This document shows positions 36,218-47,561 of a stretch of 64,000 nucleotides of DNA, piece after piece (the stretch's first letter is position 1; each line of letters begins with the position of its first letter). Source of the DNA: Proteus terrae subsp. cibarius (GTDB lineage Bacteria; Pseudomonadota; Gammaproteobacteria; Enterobacterales; Enterobacteriaceae); contig NZ_CP047349.1 of NCBI RefSeq assembly GCF_011045835.1, forward strand, positions 620,001 to 684,000, in the 5' to 3' direction. The translations under genes were made by a program, and so were the position numbers. The notes below the pieces were generated by a model. The model saw nothing but the letters and a program-made list of their open reading frames with translations. It made no database searches and was not told where the DNA came from.

Positions 36218-38173
36218 ATGGTTAAGAATGTGTTGAAAATTTCAACATTAGCAATGTTTGTCGCATTCAACGTAAATGCTGCGACAGTCGATCTTCGTAT
36301 TATGGAGACGTCTGATGTTCACAGTAACTTAATCGACTTTGACTACTTCAAAGACAAACCAACAGAACAGTTTGGTTATGTCCGTACTGCTAATTTAATT
36401 AAAGCAGCAAAAGCTGAAGCAACCAATGCGATTTTAGTTGATAACGGCGACTTGATCCAAGGTAGCCCACTGGCTGACTATCAAGCAGCTAAAGGCTTAG
36501 AAAAAGGCGAATCTCATCCAGCTCACCAGCTGATGAACACCATGGGCTACACAGTAGGTAACTTTGGTAACCATGAATTTAACTATGGTTTAGATTACCT
36601 GAAAAAAGCCATCGCCGGTGCTAAATTCCCTTACATCAACGCCAACGTGATGGATGCGAAAACAGGCAAAAACTATTTCACACCTTATATCATTGTTGAT
36701 ACACCAGTAAAAGATCGTGATGGTAAAGAACACACTATCAAGATTGGTTATATCGGCTTCGTACCACCACAGATCTTAATCTGGGATAAAGCCAATCTGG
36801 ATGGTAAGGTCGTTGTAAACGATATTACAGAAACAGCGAAAAAATTCGTCCCTCAAATGAAAAAAGAGGGTGCTGACCTGATTGTGGCCATTCCTCACTC
36901 TGGTTTCGCGTCAGAGCCGTACAAGGCAATGGCGGAAAACTCTGTTTATTATTTAAGCGAAGTTGAAGGTATCAATGCAATCATGTTTGGTCACGCTCAT
37001 GGCGTATTCCCAAGCAAAGAATTTGAAGGCATTAAAGGCGTAGATACAGCGAAAGGTACCGTAAATGGTGTTCCTGCTGTTATGCCAGGCCAATGGGGTG
37101 ATCACTTAGGTGTCGTTGATATGGTTATCAATAACGACAGCGGTAAATGGGTGATGACCGAAGCAACAGGTGAAGCGCGTCCTATCTTTGATAAAGCAAA
37201 CAAAAAAGCATTAGTTGAACGTGATGCTGAATTAGCTCAAATCATCGAAAAAGCACACCAAGGTACCCGTGATTTCGTGGGTAAACATATTGGTAAAGCT
37301 TCTGCCAACATGTACAGCTTCTTAGCATTAGTACAAAGTGATCCAACTGTACAAATCGTTAATGATGCACAAGTTGATTACACCAAACACTTTATTCAAG
37401 GTGATCCGAACTTAGACGGTTTACCAGTATTAGGTGCAGCTGCGCCATTTAAAGCGGGCGGTCGTAAAAACGCACCAGCAGACTTCGTAGAAGTTGAAAA
37501 AGGTGACCTAACATTCCGTAATGCAGCAGACTTATATCTGTATCCAAACACATTAGTAGTTGTTAAAGCGACCGGTGCTGATGTTGTTGAGTGGTTAGAA
37601 TGTTCAGCAGGTATGTGGAACCAAGTTGATCCTAATTCAACTAAACCACAAGAACTGATCAACTGGGATGGTTTCCGTACTTATAACTTCGACACCATTA
37701 GTGGTGTGAACTATAAAGTTGACTTAACTCAACCAGCTAAATATGACGTTGATTGCCAAGTAGTTAACAAAGATGCGAATCGTATCAAAGAAGTGACTTA
37801 CGAAGGCAAACCAATCGATCCTAAAGCAACATTCCTGATCGCAACAAATAACTACCGTGGATACGGCGGTAAATTTGCGGGTACAGGTGAAGCGAATATT
37901 GCGTTTGCATCTCCAGATGAAAACCGTGCAATTTTAGCTTCTTACATTGCTAAACAAACTAAAGAAAAAGGTGAAGTAGTAACAAAAGCTGCTAACAACT
38001 GGTCATTCTTACCTATTAAGACTGATAAAGTGTTAGATGTGCGTTTTGAAACTTCTCCAAGTGAAAAAGCGGCTGCATTTATTAAAGATTTTGCTCAGTA
38101 TCCAATGACCTTCGTGGAAAATGACGAAATCGGTTTTGCAATTTACAAAATCGATTTAACTGAGAAGAAATAA
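36218..38173 (+). CDS. cpdB: 2',3'-cyclic-nucleotide 2'-phosphodiesterase / 3'-nucleotidase
   Basis: CpdB is a periplasmic bifunctional enzyme that opens 2',3'-cyclic nucleotides to 3'-nucleotides and then removes phosphate. The 651 residues match E. coli CpdB (647): signal peptide ending VNAA, metallophosphatase motifs [33 protein letters not shown] and FGHAHGVFP in the N-terminal half, and the C-terminal nucleotidase domain with [13 protein letters not shown] and [18 protein letters not shown] precedes the start. In E. coli cpdB is a lone gene; here it sits in an operon with an RNase T2, whose products are exactly its substrates. Confidence 0.96.
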   Translation: MVKNVLKISTLAMFVAFNVNAATVDLRIMETSDVHSNLIDFDYFKDKPTEQFGYVRTANLIKAAKAEATNAILVDNGDLIQGSPLADYQAAKGLEKGESHPAHQLMNTMGYTVGNFGNHEFNYGLDYLKKAIAGAKFPYINANVMDAKTGKNYFTPYIIVDTPVKDRDGKEHTIKIGYIGFVPPQILIWDKANLDGKVVVNDITETAKKFVPQMKKEGADLIVAIPHSGFASEPYKAMAENSVYYLSEVEGINAIMFGHAHGVFPSKEFEGIKGVDTAKGTVNGVPAVMPGQWGDHLGVVDMVINNDSGKWVMTEATGEARPIFDKANKKALVERDAELAQIIEKAHQGTRDFVGKHIGKASANMYSFLALVQSDPTVQIVNDAQVDYTKHFIQGDPNLDGLPVLGAAAPFKAGGRKNAPADFVEVEKGDLTFRNAADLYLYPNTLVVVKATGADVVEWLECSAGMWNQVDPNSTKPQELINWDGFRTYNFDTISGVNYKVDLTQPAKYDVDCQVVNKDANRIKEVTYEGKPIDPKATFLIATNNYRGYGGKFAGTGEANIAFASPDENRAILASYIAKQTKEKGEVVTKAANNWSFLPIKTDKVLDVRFETSPSEKAAAFIKDFAQYPMTFVENDEIGFAIYKIDLTEKK

Positions 38174-38179
38174 GCAATT

Positions 38180-38206
38180 AAACCTGTCCGTTCAGGGCAG
38201 GTTTTT
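38180..38206 (+). terminator. terminator-like hairpin between cpdB and the RNase gene
   Basis: AACCTGTCC and GGGCAGGTT (one G-T pair) form a stem followed by five T. Being inside the proposed operon it may reduce rather than stop transcription into the two downstream lipoprotein genes. Confidence 0.65.
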
Positions 38207-38260
38207 CTTACCTTTTTTGAACCAAGAGAGTAGATTTTTATTGCTCTTTAAGGGGATTTT

Positions 38261-39037
38261 ATGCGCTTTATGAAGCTATTACCTGCTGCTTTTGCTTTAG
38301 TGCTAGCAGGATGTGCAACGCAAGCACCTGAAATTACAGAACCATTAAAACCTCAAGCTAAATTAGTTGAAGGCGTATCTTGTATTTTACCTGATGCTCC
38401 AACGGCACCTTACGACTACATTGCTTCTAATGATCGCTATGGTCAAAACAGCACTGCATCAACAGATTACTTTAAGTTAGCGATTAACTATTCGCCGGCT
38501 TTTTGTGATTATAAAAGTAATAATATTAAACGTTTAAATAACGATAATGAAAAAGATCGTGCAAAACGTGAATACGATAAATTTGAAATCCAATGCTTCT
38601 CAGATAATAAATTTGGTTGGATTGTTCATGGGCTGTGGGCTGAAACCTGTGATGGTAAATCATGGGAAGAGTGCCGCGATTGGAAAGACATACGCAAGCA
38701 TCCTCGTTTATGTAAAGGCGATTTACCACCTTTAGAATACTCTGCTATTAAACCTTATCTGTGTGATTCTCCAGGTATCGATCTGTTACAAGGTGAATGG
38801 GAAAAACACGGTGTGTGTGCGTTTGATACACCAGAGGCATTCTTTGGTAAACAAAAAGAGTTGTATGAAGCGTTAGTATTACCAGAAGGCCGTCCTTCAA
38901 ACAGTGCATTGATTAAGTTCTTAAAAGAACACAATCCATCACTGAAGGACAAAGAAATTCAAATTAATCGAGATGAATTCTATATCTGTTATAGCAAAGA
39001 TTTCGAAGTAATTGATTGTCCGAAACGTGAATTTTGA
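38261..39037 (+). CDS. rna: RNase T2-family ribonuclease, predicted lipoprotein (RNase I type)
   Basis: RNase T2/RNase I enzymes cut RNA without strong base preference, giving 2',3'-cyclic nucleotides. The two catalytic segments are present: CAS I in GWIVHGLWAETCDGKSW (about 123-139) and CAS II in EWEKHGVCAFDTPE (about 181-194), with several cysteines for disulfides. The 258-residue protein begins with a lipoprotein signal, MRFMKLLPAAFALVLAGC, and Ala after the lipidated Cys predicts outer-membrane sorting. E. coli RNase I is soluble and periplasmic, so tethering is a difference. AAGGGG precedes the ATG. It lies between cpdB and a 5'-nucleotidase. Confidence 0.88.
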   Translation: MRFMKLLPAAFALVLAGCATQAPEITEPLKPQAKLVEGVSCILPDAPTAPYDYIASNDRYGQNSTASTDYFKLAINYSPAFCDYKSNNIKRLNNDNEKDRAKREYDKFEIQCFSDNKFGWIVHGLWAETCDGKSWEECRDWKDIRKHPRLCKGDLPPLEYSAIKPYLCDSPGIDLLQGEWEKHGVCAFDTPEAFFGKQKELYEALVLPEGRPSNSALIKFLKEHNPSLKDKEIQINRDEFYICYSKDFEVIDCPKREF

Positions 39038-39056
39038 TCTTAGGGATAAATTTTAA

Positions 39057-40679
39057 ATGAACCATAAATATAAACTCGTTGCACTTGCTGTAAGCTCAGT
39101 CTTATTAGCAGGTTGTGCAAAGAACTACGACGAAGCTAATGTTGTTGATGTGCGTGTTATCGCAATGAACGACTTCCATGGTGCGCTAAAAGCGCCAGGT
39201 CCAAACAAACCTGGTGGTATTGAGCATATGGCTACGTTAATTAAAGAAATGAAGAAAGATAACCCAAACAACATCGTTGTTGCTGCGGGTGATATGGTTG
39301 GTGCAAGCCCACTGTTATCTTCAATGTTCCATGATGAGCCTTCAATCGAAGCATTATCATTAGCAGGCTTAGAAGCAACTTCAGTGGGTAACCACGAATT
39401 TGATAAAGGCATGGGCGAGTTACTGCGTAAACAAAACGGTGGTTGCCACCCAGTAACGGGTTGCCAAGGCCCAACTGAGTTTAAAGGCGCAGATTTCCAA
39501 TACTTAGCGGCTAACGTTATTGTTAACGAAACTGGCAAAACATTATTCCCAGAATACGTTATTAAAGAATTCAACGGTATTCCTGTTGCATTCATCGGTT
39601 TAACTTTAGAAGGTACTGCGGCTATCGTAACTCCTAAAGGAACCGAAGGCTTAAGCTTCCACAATGAAGCAAAAACAATTAACGCATTAGTGCCTCAGTT
39701 AAAAGCAAAAGGCGTTCAAGCAATTGGTGTTCTGATCCACGAAGGTGCTGCACAGCGTCGTGATGGTGGTCCAGTTAATATCAACGCATGTAATGGTATT
39801 ACAGGTAAAGTACTGGGTGTTGTTGAACAATTAGATCCAGCTATCGACTTCGTTGTGACTGGTCATACTCACCAAGCTTACAACTGTACTATCAACGGTA
39901 AATCAGTGACATCGGCACAGTCTAATGGTGCAATGTTAACGCGTATCGACCTGAAATTAGATAAAACAACGAAAGATGTTGTTGATATCGAAGCTCGTAA
40001 TATTTGGGTTGATAACCGTAAATATGAAAAAGATCCTGCAGTGACTAAACTGTTAGAAGCTTACGAAAAAATTGCTACCCCATTAGCTAACCGTATTATC
40101 GGTAAGTTAGAAGGCAACCTGAATAAGCAAACGAATGACGCGGGTGAATCTGCACTAGGCCAAGTGATTGCTGATGCGCATTTATATACTGCAAAACCAA
40201 AAGATATGGGTGGCGCACAAATCGCATTTATGAACAGCGGTGGTATTCGTGCTGATATGACTGGTGGTGACGTTTCTTATAACGCAATCTACACTGTACA
40301 GCCATTCTCTAACGTACTGTTAACTCAAACGTTAACTGGTGAACAAATCAAACGCCTGTTAGAACAACAATGGGATCGTTCACGTCCACAAGTGTTAGCG
40401 GTTTCAGGTAACTTCCAGTACACATGGGATAGCAAAGCCTCTAATGGTAACCGTGTTATCGTTGAATCAATGAAAATTGATGGCAAACCAGTGGATATGA
40501 AAGCATCTTACCGTGTTGTTGCTAACGAATACTTAGCAACAGGTGGTAGTAACTTCTCTGTACTGAAAGAAGGTAAAGATCCAGTTTACAGCGTGCCAGA
40601 TGTTGATGCCGTGGTGAAATATTTTGCTGAGCAGTCTCCAATTGCTCAACCAAAAGCGAATAACATCACACGTAAATAA
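39057..40679 (+). CDS. 5'-nucleotidase family phosphoesterase, predicted lipoprotein (UshA-like)
   Basis: A 540-residue metallophosphoesterase plus 5'-nucleotidase domain protein. Motifs are AMNDFHGALK (about 36), AAGDMVGASPLLSS, SVGNHEFDKGMGE, VTGHTHQAYNC in the catalytic half, and NSGGIRADMTGGDVSYN with NEYLATGGSNF in the C-terminal substrate-binding half. It starts with a lipobox signal (VSSVLLAGC) and Ala after the Cys, predicting an outer-membrane lipoprotein. It should dephosphorylate nucleotides to nucleosides; whether 5' or 2'/3' nucleotides are preferred cannot be read. It is 19 bases after the RNase gene and is the last gene before a strong terminator. Confidence 0.88.
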   Translation: MNHKYKLVALAVSSVLLAGCAKNYDEANVVDVRVIAMNDFHGALKAPGPNKPGGIEHMATLIKEMKKDNPNNIVVAAGDMVGASPLLSSMFHDEPSIEALSLAGLEATSVGNHEFDKGMGELLRKQNGGCHPVTGCQGPTEFKGADFQYLAANVIVNETGKTLFPEYVIKEFNGIPVAFIGLTLEGTAAIVTPKGTEGLSFHNEAKTINALVPQLKAKGVQAIGVLIHEGAAQRRDGGPVNINACNGITGKVLGVVEQLDPAIDFVVTGHTHQAYNCTINGKSVTSAQSNGAMLTRIDLKLDKTTKDVVDIEARNIWVDNRKYEKDPAVTKLLEAYEKIATPLANRIIGKLEGNLNKQTNDAGESALGQVIADAHLYTAKPKDMGGAQIAFMNSGGIRADMTGGDVSYNAIYTVQPFSNVLLTQTLTGEQIKRLLEQQWDRSRPQVLAVSGNFQYTWDSKASNGNRVIVESMKIDGKPVDMKASYRVVANEYLATGGSNFSVLKEGKDPVYSVPDVDAVVKYFAEQSPIAQPKANNITRK

Positions 40680-40745
40680 CGTATTTTCATACGCCTTGTG
40701 AAAATCGCACCTTTTACTTTGTAAGAGGTGCGTAAATAAATAAAG

Positions 40746-40815
40746 AGAGCAAAGTGTTGAACACAAAGGGTCCATCCCTACCTTTGTATTCATTGCGCAC
40801 TTTGCTCTTTTTTTA
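40746..40815 (+). terminator. strong rho-independent terminator after the nucleotidase operon
   Basis: AGAGCAAAGTG (40746-40756) pairs with CACTTTGCTCT (40798-40808) followed by a T run; an inner ACAAAGG/CCTTTGT pairing shortens the loop. A separate hairpin, CGCACCT...AGGTGCG at 40710-40735, precedes it. Confidence 0.85.
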
Positions 40816-40850
40816 TTAAAAATAACTGTGAATGACTTAAATGAGAGATA

Positions 40851-40876
40851 AAAAAAAGCCCACAGTGGCTGTGGGC
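40851..40876 (-). terminator. rho-independent terminator of the nitroreductase gene
   Basis: GCCCACAG (40858-40865) and CTGTGGGC (40869-40876) form a tight hairpin with a three-base loop. Seven T follow on the minus strand. Confidence 0.9.
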
Positions 40877-40939
40877 AAGGAATGAAAGTAAAAAAGAGGG
40901 TATTATTTAGGGTCTTTTGTCAGATGTCTGTTCTAACAC

Positions 40940-41539
40940 TTATTTGAAGATTTTAAAGCGTGAATCATCTTCCATATAATTCTTCTCGCCAGCCTCTTGT
41001 TCGATAGAACCAAAGACCATTTGAGCTCTTAATTTCCATGTTTTTGGCAGATCCCAAGTTGCATGAACTTCATCATCAATAATTGGGTTGTAGTGTTGTA
41101 ATGAAGCACCTACATTCTCTGCTGCTAATGCAGTCCAAACAGAAAGTTGTGCCATACCACTTGCTTGCTCTGACCATACAGGGAAGTTTTCAGCGTACAG
41201 TGGGAACTGCTCTTGCAGACCTTTTACGATGTCAGTATCTTCAAAATACAGAATTGAACCAGCGCCTGCGGCGAAGCTATTAATTTTTGCTTCAGTTGCA
41301 CTAAATGCTTCTGCGGGTACTAATTTTTTCAAGGTATTTTTAACGATATTCCACAGTTTTTGATGTTGTTCACCAAACAGAATAACAACACGAGATGTCT
41401 GTGAGTTAAATGCTGTTGGGCTCTCTTTAACCGCTTCTTTGATAATCGCAGTGACTCTGTCTTCGCTAATTGGAAGTTGATTACCTAAATGATAAATTGT
41501 TCTACGTTTTTTCATTAAATCAGTAAATGCGTTAGACAT
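40940..41539 (-). CDS. nitroreductase family protein
   Basis: A 199-residue FMN-dependent nitroreductase-like protein of the small Frm2/YdgI-type branch. The N-terminal MKKRRTIYHLGNQLPI, the segment ESPTAFNSQTSRVVILFGEQ (about 39-58) and GMAQLSVWTALAAENVGASL (about 127-146) fit the flavin-binding fold. Members reduce quinones or nitroaromatics and some affect lipid signalling; the substrate here is unknown. It is monocistronic on the minus strand, with a GGAGAC ribosome binding site and its own terminator. No regulatory motif was recognised upstream. Confidence 0.85.
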   Translation of the reverse strand: MSNAFTDLMKKRRTIYHLGNQLPISEDRVTAIIKEAVKESPTAFNSQTSRVVILFGEQHQKLWNIVKNTLKKLVPAEAFSATEAKINSFAAGAGSILYFEDTDIVKGLQEQFPLYAENFPVWSEQASGMAQLSVWTALAAENVGASLQHYNPIIDDEVHATWDLPKTWKLRAQMVFGSIEQEAGEKNYMEDDSRFKIFK

Positions 41540-41670
41540 GATTGTCTCCTTGATAAATTTAAGCGCTTAAAGCGTGTCTTAGCTTGAGCTAATCTATGGA
41601 CATACTATAGGGCTTAGATGTGATTTATTGATATATAAAAAATTTAATCAGTTACGTCAAAATATTCGAC

Positions 41671-44600
41671 CTAGTTTTTAACTGATTGATTTAGAATCTG
41701 TTTATCTACATATCTAAACTCGGGAGCGAGTTGGCTAATACCTAAGCCCCCAGCTTTCTTCACTTTAATTTGTACAGGAATACGCTCTTTCATGGCTTCT
41801 ACGTGACTAATTACGCCAATAATTTTGCCGGATGCATTAAGGCTGTCGAGTGCATCTAATGCAATATCTAAGGTATCAGGATCTAATGTGCCAAAGCCTT
41901 CATCTAAAAATAGTGATTCGATTTGAGTCTTATTACTGACCAAATCAGAAAGCGCTAAAGCGAGTGATAAACTGACTAAGAAACTTTCGCCACCAGAAAG
42001 CGTACGAGTATCTCGCAGTGCATCTGCTTGCCATGTATCTGCAATCTGTAGTTCAAGGCTTGCTGGTGTTTTACGCTGTAAGAAATAACGCCCATGAAGT
42101 TTTTCTAAACGACGGTTAGCTAAATAAATCAGATGATCAAGCGTTAATCCTTGGGCGAAGCGGCTGAACTTATCTCCTGATGCAGAGCCCACTAATTCAT
42201 TTAAATAACTCCAATCATCAAACTGAGATTGTTGTTTGGCAATATGAGTCAGTAGATCCTGTTGCTCTTTACGCTTTTCTTCGTCAGTACGCAGTTGTTC
42301 TTGAATGCGAAATTTCGTTTCTTGTAATTGAGTAAACTGTGTTTCTAATACCAATAATTGAGCGGTAATTTGTTCGAGACCCTGTTGTGTTGCCAATATT
42401 GGCTGTTGTGATAAGTGCTGTTGATATATGCTTTCTTGTGTATCCAAACGCGTTTTTTCTTGCAGAAGCTTATCAAGTCGTTGTTTTTGTTGTTCTTGTA
42501 AACGACTTCTTTCTTCAACTGATAGTAATGAGGCTAAAAACGCGTTTTCATCATCAAATGGACTGTTTTTTAGCCTATCTTGATACTGTTCAAGGGTGGC
42601 TTGTGAGTGAACATAAAGCCGTTGTAGTGATTTTTCGTTTTCCTGATATTGGCCAATAAGCTGATTTAAACGGATTTCGAGTCGGTTTTTTTCTTCGCTA
42701 TATTGCTCAATTTGTTTTTGTAACAGCTGACTTTGTTTATCCAACTCATTGCGAGCATCTTCGGTGGTTTGTGTGCCGAATAAAGCTTGGCGTTGTGTTT
42801 TTAGTTGTTCTTGTTGTTGATGTAGTTGTTGTAAATGAACTAAAACTGCATCAAGTTCTTTTTTATTTGCAGATAAATAACGTTTTCTTTCTTCCTGCGT
42901 TAATAACAATTCGCGGATTGTTTGCTGTAATTCGTGATGTGTTTTTAATATCGATTGATATTGTTGGCTTTCTTTTTTACGCGCAATAAGCCATTGAATT
43001 TTATCTTCAGATGCCTGCAAATCATAACCTTGTTGTTTGACAAGAGATTGAATATCTTGCGCTAATTGGGTTTGTTGTTGAAGATATTGCGCTGTTTGTT
43101 GTTGTTTATTAGAAGCTTCTTTTTGTTGCTGAGCTAATTGATTTTGTTGATGAAGAATAGCTTGCTGTTGTTGATGAAATTGTTCTTTGTTATCAGATAA
43201 CAGCTTGTATTCTTGCTGAATTTTGGCTTCTAATGCTTGGTAATTTACTCGTTTTTGCGTCAGTAAATTATCTTCTTTTTCAAGTGCTGTATCTAATTGA
43301 GTTAAAGCAGTTTCTTCGCAGTCAACATCTGGTAATGCGTGAGCTTGAGCTAAGACTCGCCATTGCTGTTTTAATGACGCAATATCTTGTGTTAGTTGCT
43401 CAAGGTCGCTACTTAATTTTTTGTTTTGAGTTTGATAGTTAGCACACTGTGTTTTTTGTTCTACTAACTCTATGGTTAATGTATGAACTTGTTGCGTTAA
43501 AATATCTAATCGTGTTTTTGTTTCGTCTGGTTTTATTTCTTTATATTTTTCAACATAAGGATGTTCAGTTGAACCGCAAACAGGACATGGGTTGTCTTTA
43601 ACTAAACGTTGTCTCTCTTCTTCGTATTCCGCTAATTTCCGAATCAAAAGATAATTGTCATTTAAATCTTTAAGGTGTTGCTCTTTCTCTTTTAAAACAA
43701 TGCTATTTTTGCTGATATTTTCAGTCAGTACAGCTATTTTTTGCTGGTTTTCTGAATGGCTTTTTTGGTACAGATGTTCAGTTTTTAGAGTGCGCTGTAA
43801 TTGAACTTGTAATCCCATTATTTTTGCAAGCGCATTTCTTTGCTGAGAAATTTGTTGCAAACGATGAGGAATATCTGCAATTGCATCTACTTTTTTTTGT
43901 TGCTCAAGTTGCGTTTGTAATTCACTTAATTGTTGTTGCTGTAAATTAAGAGCGTGTTGTTGTGCTTCTAGTGTGCGTGTTGTTTTTTTGAGAGCAAGTT
44001 TTAGTAACTGCTCTTTTTCTTGTTCTGCTTTTTCACTTTTCTGACTAATTAGATATTTCTCTGCAATTTCATCATATTGTTCAAAATAGCGTTGCCACAA
44101 AGGGAAATTCTCAGCAAGTTGAGCATAAGCTGTATGCTGATTTAAATATTCACTTAGTTCATTGAATTGTTTTTGCGATCCAGCTAATTGGATTTCTGTT
44201 AATTGTATTTTTTCCAGATATTCCGACTGTGTTTTTTCCAGTGTGTTTTTTTGCTGTTTTTTTGCTGAAATATCTTGTTGTAGCAAGACTAACTGGTTAT
44301 CTAATGGCGTCACTTCTTCACGAATAAGCTGTAATATTTGCTGTTTTTTCTCATCGTGTCGTTTAAATGTGTCACGAGCCTCCACTAGGTGCTGGTTAAT
44401 AGGTTGGCTTTGTTGTTCAATAAGCTGTTTTTCTGCTTTCAAGGTTGAGAGTTGTGACTCAATATAGATTTGTTCTTTTAATAGACGATTTTTTTCATCA
44501 TAAATCGGGCGGATCTTTTCCGCGGGTTCGCTATTTTCAAGACGTTGAATATCGGGCTTGGCAGCAACTAATGCTTCTTGCGCTAAGTTAACTTCTTTTT

Positions 44601-45399
44601 GTGCTAATAGCTTGTTTTTATTGATTTCAATGTCTTGTTCTTGCCACTGCTTTGCTGCTTGATATTCCTGTTGTTCTTTTTGTAATAATCTCTCTTTGGC
44701 AAAAAGATCAGTTTGCTCAGTTAATAAAGCTTGGCGAGCATTTTCATCTAATAACGCCATCATTTCGGCTTGTTGTTTTAGTGCTTTTAAGGCTTGTTCT
44801 TGTTCACGCCAATGTTTAAAGATCGATTGGGAAATATGGCGATAAATATCTGTGCCAGTCAGTTCTTCGAGTAATTCAGCGCGAGATTTATCATCTGCAT
44901 TTAAAAAGGCCGCAAATTGTCCCTGAGAAAGCAACATAGACTTAGTGAAACGATCAAAATCGAGCCCTGTAATATTAATGATCATCTCTTTTACTTGGCT
45001 TATTTTGCTGGCTAAGATTTTATCTTCACCGCCCGTTGTATTTATTTTAACGAGTTCAGCCTGTGGTGCTTGAAGATTGCCATCTTCTTTATAATTGGCA
45101 CGGCGTTGTTCCCAAAATGCACGATAAGCCACACCTTTGACTTCAAATTCAACTTCGGTTAAGCACTCTGCGGTATGACGTGTCATTAATTCATTTTGTG
45201 ATTGTGTGACTTTGTCTAATCGTGGAGTTCGATGATAAAGCGCTAAGCTAATCGCATCTAATAGTGTGGTTTTTCCTGCCCCGGTAGGACCCGTAATCGC
45301 AAATAATCCGTTGCTAACAAAAGGCTCTTGATCAAAGTTGATTTTCCACTCACCTTTTAAAGAGTTAATATTTTTAAATCGCAGACTTAAGATTTTCAT
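41671..45399 (-). CDS. sbcC: SbcC, ATPase subunit of the SbcCD exonuclease
   Basis: SbcC is the Rad50-like SMC ATPase that with SbcD opens hairpins, cleaves protein-blocked ends and trims palindromes at replication forks. Seen are Walker [10 protein letters not shown] (37-45), two long coiled coils flanking the zinc-hook [12 protein letters not shown] (about residue 605), and the C-terminal signature [20 protein letters not shown] with Walker [12 protein letters not shown]. At 1242 residues it is about 190 longer than E. coli SbcC; the extra length appears to be Gln-rich coil, especially after the hook. Its ATG overlaps the sbcD stop (TAATG). Confidence 0.95.
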   Translation of the reverse strand: MKILSLRFKNINSLKGEWKINFDQEPFVSNGLFAITGPTGAGKTTLLDAISLALYHRTPRLDKVTQSQNELMTRHTAECLTEVEFEVKGVAYRAFWEQRRANYKEDGNLQAPQAELVKINTTGGEDKILASKISQVKEMIINITGLDFDRFTKSMLLSQGQFAAFLNADDKSRAELLEELTGTDIYRHISQSIFKHWREQEQALKALKQQAEMMALLDENARQALLTEQTDLFAKERLLQKEQQEYQAAKQWQEQDIEINKNKLLAQKEVNLAQEALVAAKPDIQRLENSEPAEKIRPIYDEKNRLLKEQIYIESQLSTLKAEKQLIEQQSQPINQHLVEARDTFKRHDEKKQQILQLIREEVTPLDNQLVLLQQDISAKKQQKNTLEKTQSEYLEKIQLTEIQLAGSQKQFNELSEYLNQHTAYAQLAENFPLWQRYFEQYDEIAEKYLISQKSEKAEQEKEQLLKLALKKTTRTLEAQQHALNLQQQQLSELQTQLEQQKKVDAIADIPHRLQQISQQRNALAKIMGLQVQLQRTLKTEHLYQKSHSENQQKIAVLTENISKNSIVLKEKEQHLKDLNDNYLLIRKLAEYEEERQRLVKDNPCPVCGSTEHPYVEKYKEIKPDETKTRLDILTQQVHTLTIELVEQKTQCANYQTQNKKLSSDLEQLTQDIASLKQQWRVLAQAHALPDVDCEETALTQLDTALEKEDNLLTQKRVNYQALEAKIQQEYKLLSDNKEQFHQQQQAILHQQNQLAQQQKEASNKQQQTAQYLQQQTQLAQDIQSLVKQQGYDLQASEDKIQWLIARKKESQQYQSILKTHHELQQTIRELLLTQEERKRYLSANKKELDAVLVHLQQLHQQQEQLKTQRQALFGTQTTEDARNELDKQSQLLQKQIEQYSEEKNRLEIRLNQLIGQYQENEKSLQRLYVHSQATLEQYQDRLKNSPFDDENAFLASLLSVEERSRLQEQQKQRLDKLLQEKTRLDTQESIYQQHLSQQPILATQQGLEQITAQLLVLETQFTQLQETKFRIQEQLRTDEEKRKEQQDLLTHIAKQQSQFDDWSYLNELVGSASGDKFSRFAQGLTLDHLIYLANRRLEKLHGRYFLQRKTPASLELQIADTWQADALRDTRTLSGGESFLVSLSLALALSDLVSNKTQIESLFLDEGFGTLDPDTLDIALDALDSLNASGKIIGVISHVEAMKERIPVQIKVKKAGGLGISQLAPEFRYVDKQILNQSVKN

Positions 45400-46628
45400 T
45401 ATGCTTCGTTATCCTCTTGTTCTGCCATTTCAACAGCTTGTTTAAACAATGTTGTTAACCGTGTTTTAGTTTCTTTTGAATCAAATTCATGCTGTTCTAA
45501 GCGCCTTTCAAAAACATCATAAACCGTTAATTCGGTCAGTGTTTCGTTCTCATTTTGCGTGAATACTTGGCGCTGTTTTCTGGCTCTTCTTAATAAGATC
45601 ACATCAAAAAGTGGATCGTTAGTTAGCTCTTGAACACGAGTTTGTATATCACTGAGATAATCTTGTGTTGAAACTTCGATATCCAACCAAATAGTGGTGT
45701 CTGTTTCACTGTATTGTTTTTTTAAATCATCAAGTTGTATGGCTATCTCTTTTAATGAGCCACTGATAGTGCGTAGCAACTGAAATTCAGGAATAGGTAA
45801 TAGTGTGAGGTGAGTTAATTTGTCTTGCTCAAAATCGATAAGGCAGACGCTTTTTTGTTGTCCGCTTTCATCAAAACTTAAAGGAATAGGGGAGCCACTA
45901 TAACGAATATGGCCTGATTTATTCACTACTTGAGGGCGATGAATATGACCAAGAGCAATATAGTCAAATTCAGGAAATAGTGTTGCAGAAAAAGCCTCTA
46001 AAGTACCGATATAAATTTCACGTACAGAGTCGGTTACACTTGCCCCAATGGTTGTAAGGTGACCTGTTGCAATAATAGGAATATTGACGTTCAGTTGCTT
46101 ACGTAAATCAAGAGCCTCTTGATATTGAGCTTGGTAATAATCAGCAATCGCTTCTTTTAGGGCATTTTGTTTTTCAGCACCTGATTGCCCACTTTTACTA
46201 CTTACCATATCTCTAGGACGTAGATAAGGGATCGCACAAAGTAATGCTCCCGGAGTATTATCTTTTTGAGGAAGAATAAGCGGGGCTTGCGGTGTTTCAG
46301 TATGAATATTGGCAATAACCGTTGTATTTAAACATGCTAATAATGATTTAGATTCATTTAGTGTCGCTACAGAATCGTGATTACCACCAAGAATAACAAG
46401 CTGGCATTGTGTATCTCGGATAGCAACAACAAAGCGGTTATAAAGCTCTCGGGCATAACTTGGAGGAGAGCCTGTATCAAAAATATCTCCTGCAACAATC
46501 AATGCATCAACTTGATAATGCTTAATTTGAGCTAACAACCAATCAAGAAACTGTTGATGCTCTTGTGCTCGAGTTTTTGTAAAAAAATATTGCCCTAAAT
46601 GCCAGTCTGATGTGTGAATAATCCGCAT
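45399..46628 (-). CDS. sbcD: SbcD, nuclease subunit of the SbcCD complex
   Basis: SbcD is the Mre11-like Mn-dependent nuclease of the SbcCD complex. The metallophosphoesterase motifs are clear: [11 protein letters not shown] (4-14), [13 protein letters not shown] near 47, [11 protein letters not shown] near 80, [10 protein letters not shown] near 185 and LGHIHRPQ near 226. At 409 residues it is of normal length (E. coli 400). It precedes sbcC in one transcription unit, divergent from phoB, the same arrangement as E. coli. The ribosome binding site GAGGAA is well spaced. Confidence 0.95.
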   Translation of the reverse strand: MRIIHTSDWHLGQYFFTKTRAQEHQQFLDWLLAQIKHYQVDALIVAGDIFDTGSPPSYARELYNRFVVAIRDTQCQLVILGGNHDSVATLNESKSLLACLNTTVIANIHTETPQAPLILPQKDNTPGALLCAIPYLRPRDMVSSKSGQSGAEKQNALKEAIADYYQAQYQEALDLRKQLNVNIPIIATGHLTTIGASVTDSVREIYIGTLEAFSATLFPEFDYIALGHIHRPQVVNKSGHIRYSGSPIPLSFDESGQQKSVCLIDFEQDKLTHLTLLPIPEFQLLRTISGSLKEIAIQLDDLKKQYSETDTTIWLDIEVSTQDYLSDIQTRVQELTNDPLFDVILLRRARKQRQVFTQNENETLTELTVYDVFERRLEQHEFDSKETKTRLTTLFKQAVEMAEQEDNEA

Positions 46629-46777
46629 TGCTATTCCTCTTTTTTATCTGATGAAGAGTATAGCGCACCTTACTTTTTTAGTGAAAACTCAACAACAAGC
46701 CTTCTTTTGAGTGATATTTCACCAAAAAATGATTTATTTACCTTAACAACAGGGATCTATTTCAGTAATGTTAAGGT

Positions 46778-46806
46778 TAGTCATAAATCTGTCATAAAAC
46801 TGCATC
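46778..46806 (+). promoter_or_regulatory. Pho box with three repeats upstream of phoB
   Basis: Three 7-base PhoB half-sites, TAGTCAT (46778-46784), CTGTCAT (46789-46795) and CTGCATC (46800-46806), recur at exactly 11-base spacing. The consensus half-site is CTGTCAT with 4-base spacers. A TATATA at 46825-46830 is a likely -10, so PhoB would autoactivate phoBR under phosphate limitation. Confidence 0.85.
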
Positions 46807-46848
46807 ATAATCATTTTGACCCTCTATATACATTACACAGGATAGAGT

Positions 46849-47538
46849 ATGGCAAGGCGTATTCTTGTTGTTGAAGATGAAACCGCAATTCGAGAGATGA
46901 TCTGTTTTGTTTTGGAACAAAATGGTTTTCAACCTATTGAAGCAGAAGATTATGATTCTGCATTGAGCTTTCTTATTGATCCTTACCCTGATCTGGTTTT
47001 ATTAGATTGGATGATCCCCGGTGGATCAGGCTTGCAGGTAATAAAACAGATGAAGCGGGAAAGTAACACCCGTGATATTCCAATTATTATGCTAACGGCA
47101 AAAGGGGAAGAAGAAGATAAAGTTCAAGGGCTAGAAACGGGGGCTGATGATTACGTTATTAAGCCTTTCTCACCTAAAGAGCTTGTGGCTCGAGTGAAAG
47201 CAATTTTACGACGGTTATCACCAATGTCTACGGAAGATGTTATTGAATTCAATGGCTTAGGGCTTGATCCCGTTTCTCATCGAGTAACGAGTCAAGATAA
47301 ACCGATTGATATGGGACCTACCGAATTTAAACTCCTGCACTTTTTTATGACACATCCTGAACGCGTGTATAGCAGAGAACAACTGTTAAACTATGTTTGG
47401 GGAACAAATGTTTATGTCGAAGACCGTACTGTTGATGTGCATATTCGTCGTTTACGTAAAGCCATCGAAGAAGATGGTCATGACAGAATGATACAGACAG
47501 TACGTGGAACGGGATATCGTTTCTCTGCCCGTTTCTAA
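46849..47538 (+). CDS. phoB: phosphate regulon response regulator PhoB
   Basis: The 229-residue protein (same length as E. coli) has a receiver domain with the acidic pocket VVEDE, the phosphoacceptor Asp in [13 protein letters not shown] (about 53) and the Lys in [12 protein letters not shown], then an OmpR-type winged-helix domain ending [13 protein letters not shown]. Phosphorylated PhoB binds Pho boxes to activate phosphate acquisition genes. It lies upstream of phoR and divergent from sbcDC, as in E. coli, below a three-repeat Pho box. Confidence 0.97.
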   Translation: MARRILVVEDETAIREMICFVLEQNGFQPIEAEDYDSALSFLIDPYPDLVLLDWMIPGGSGLQVIKQMKRESNTRDIPIIMLTAKGEEEDKVQGLETGADDYVIKPFSPKELVARVKAILRRLSPMSTEDVIEFNGLGLDPVSHRVTSQDKPIDMGPTEFKLLHFFMTHPERVYSREQLLNYVWGTNVYVEDRTVDVHIRRLRKAIEEDGHDRMIQTVRGTGYRFSARF

Positions 47539-47561
47539 GTCAATATGGGAGTAATCGTCAG

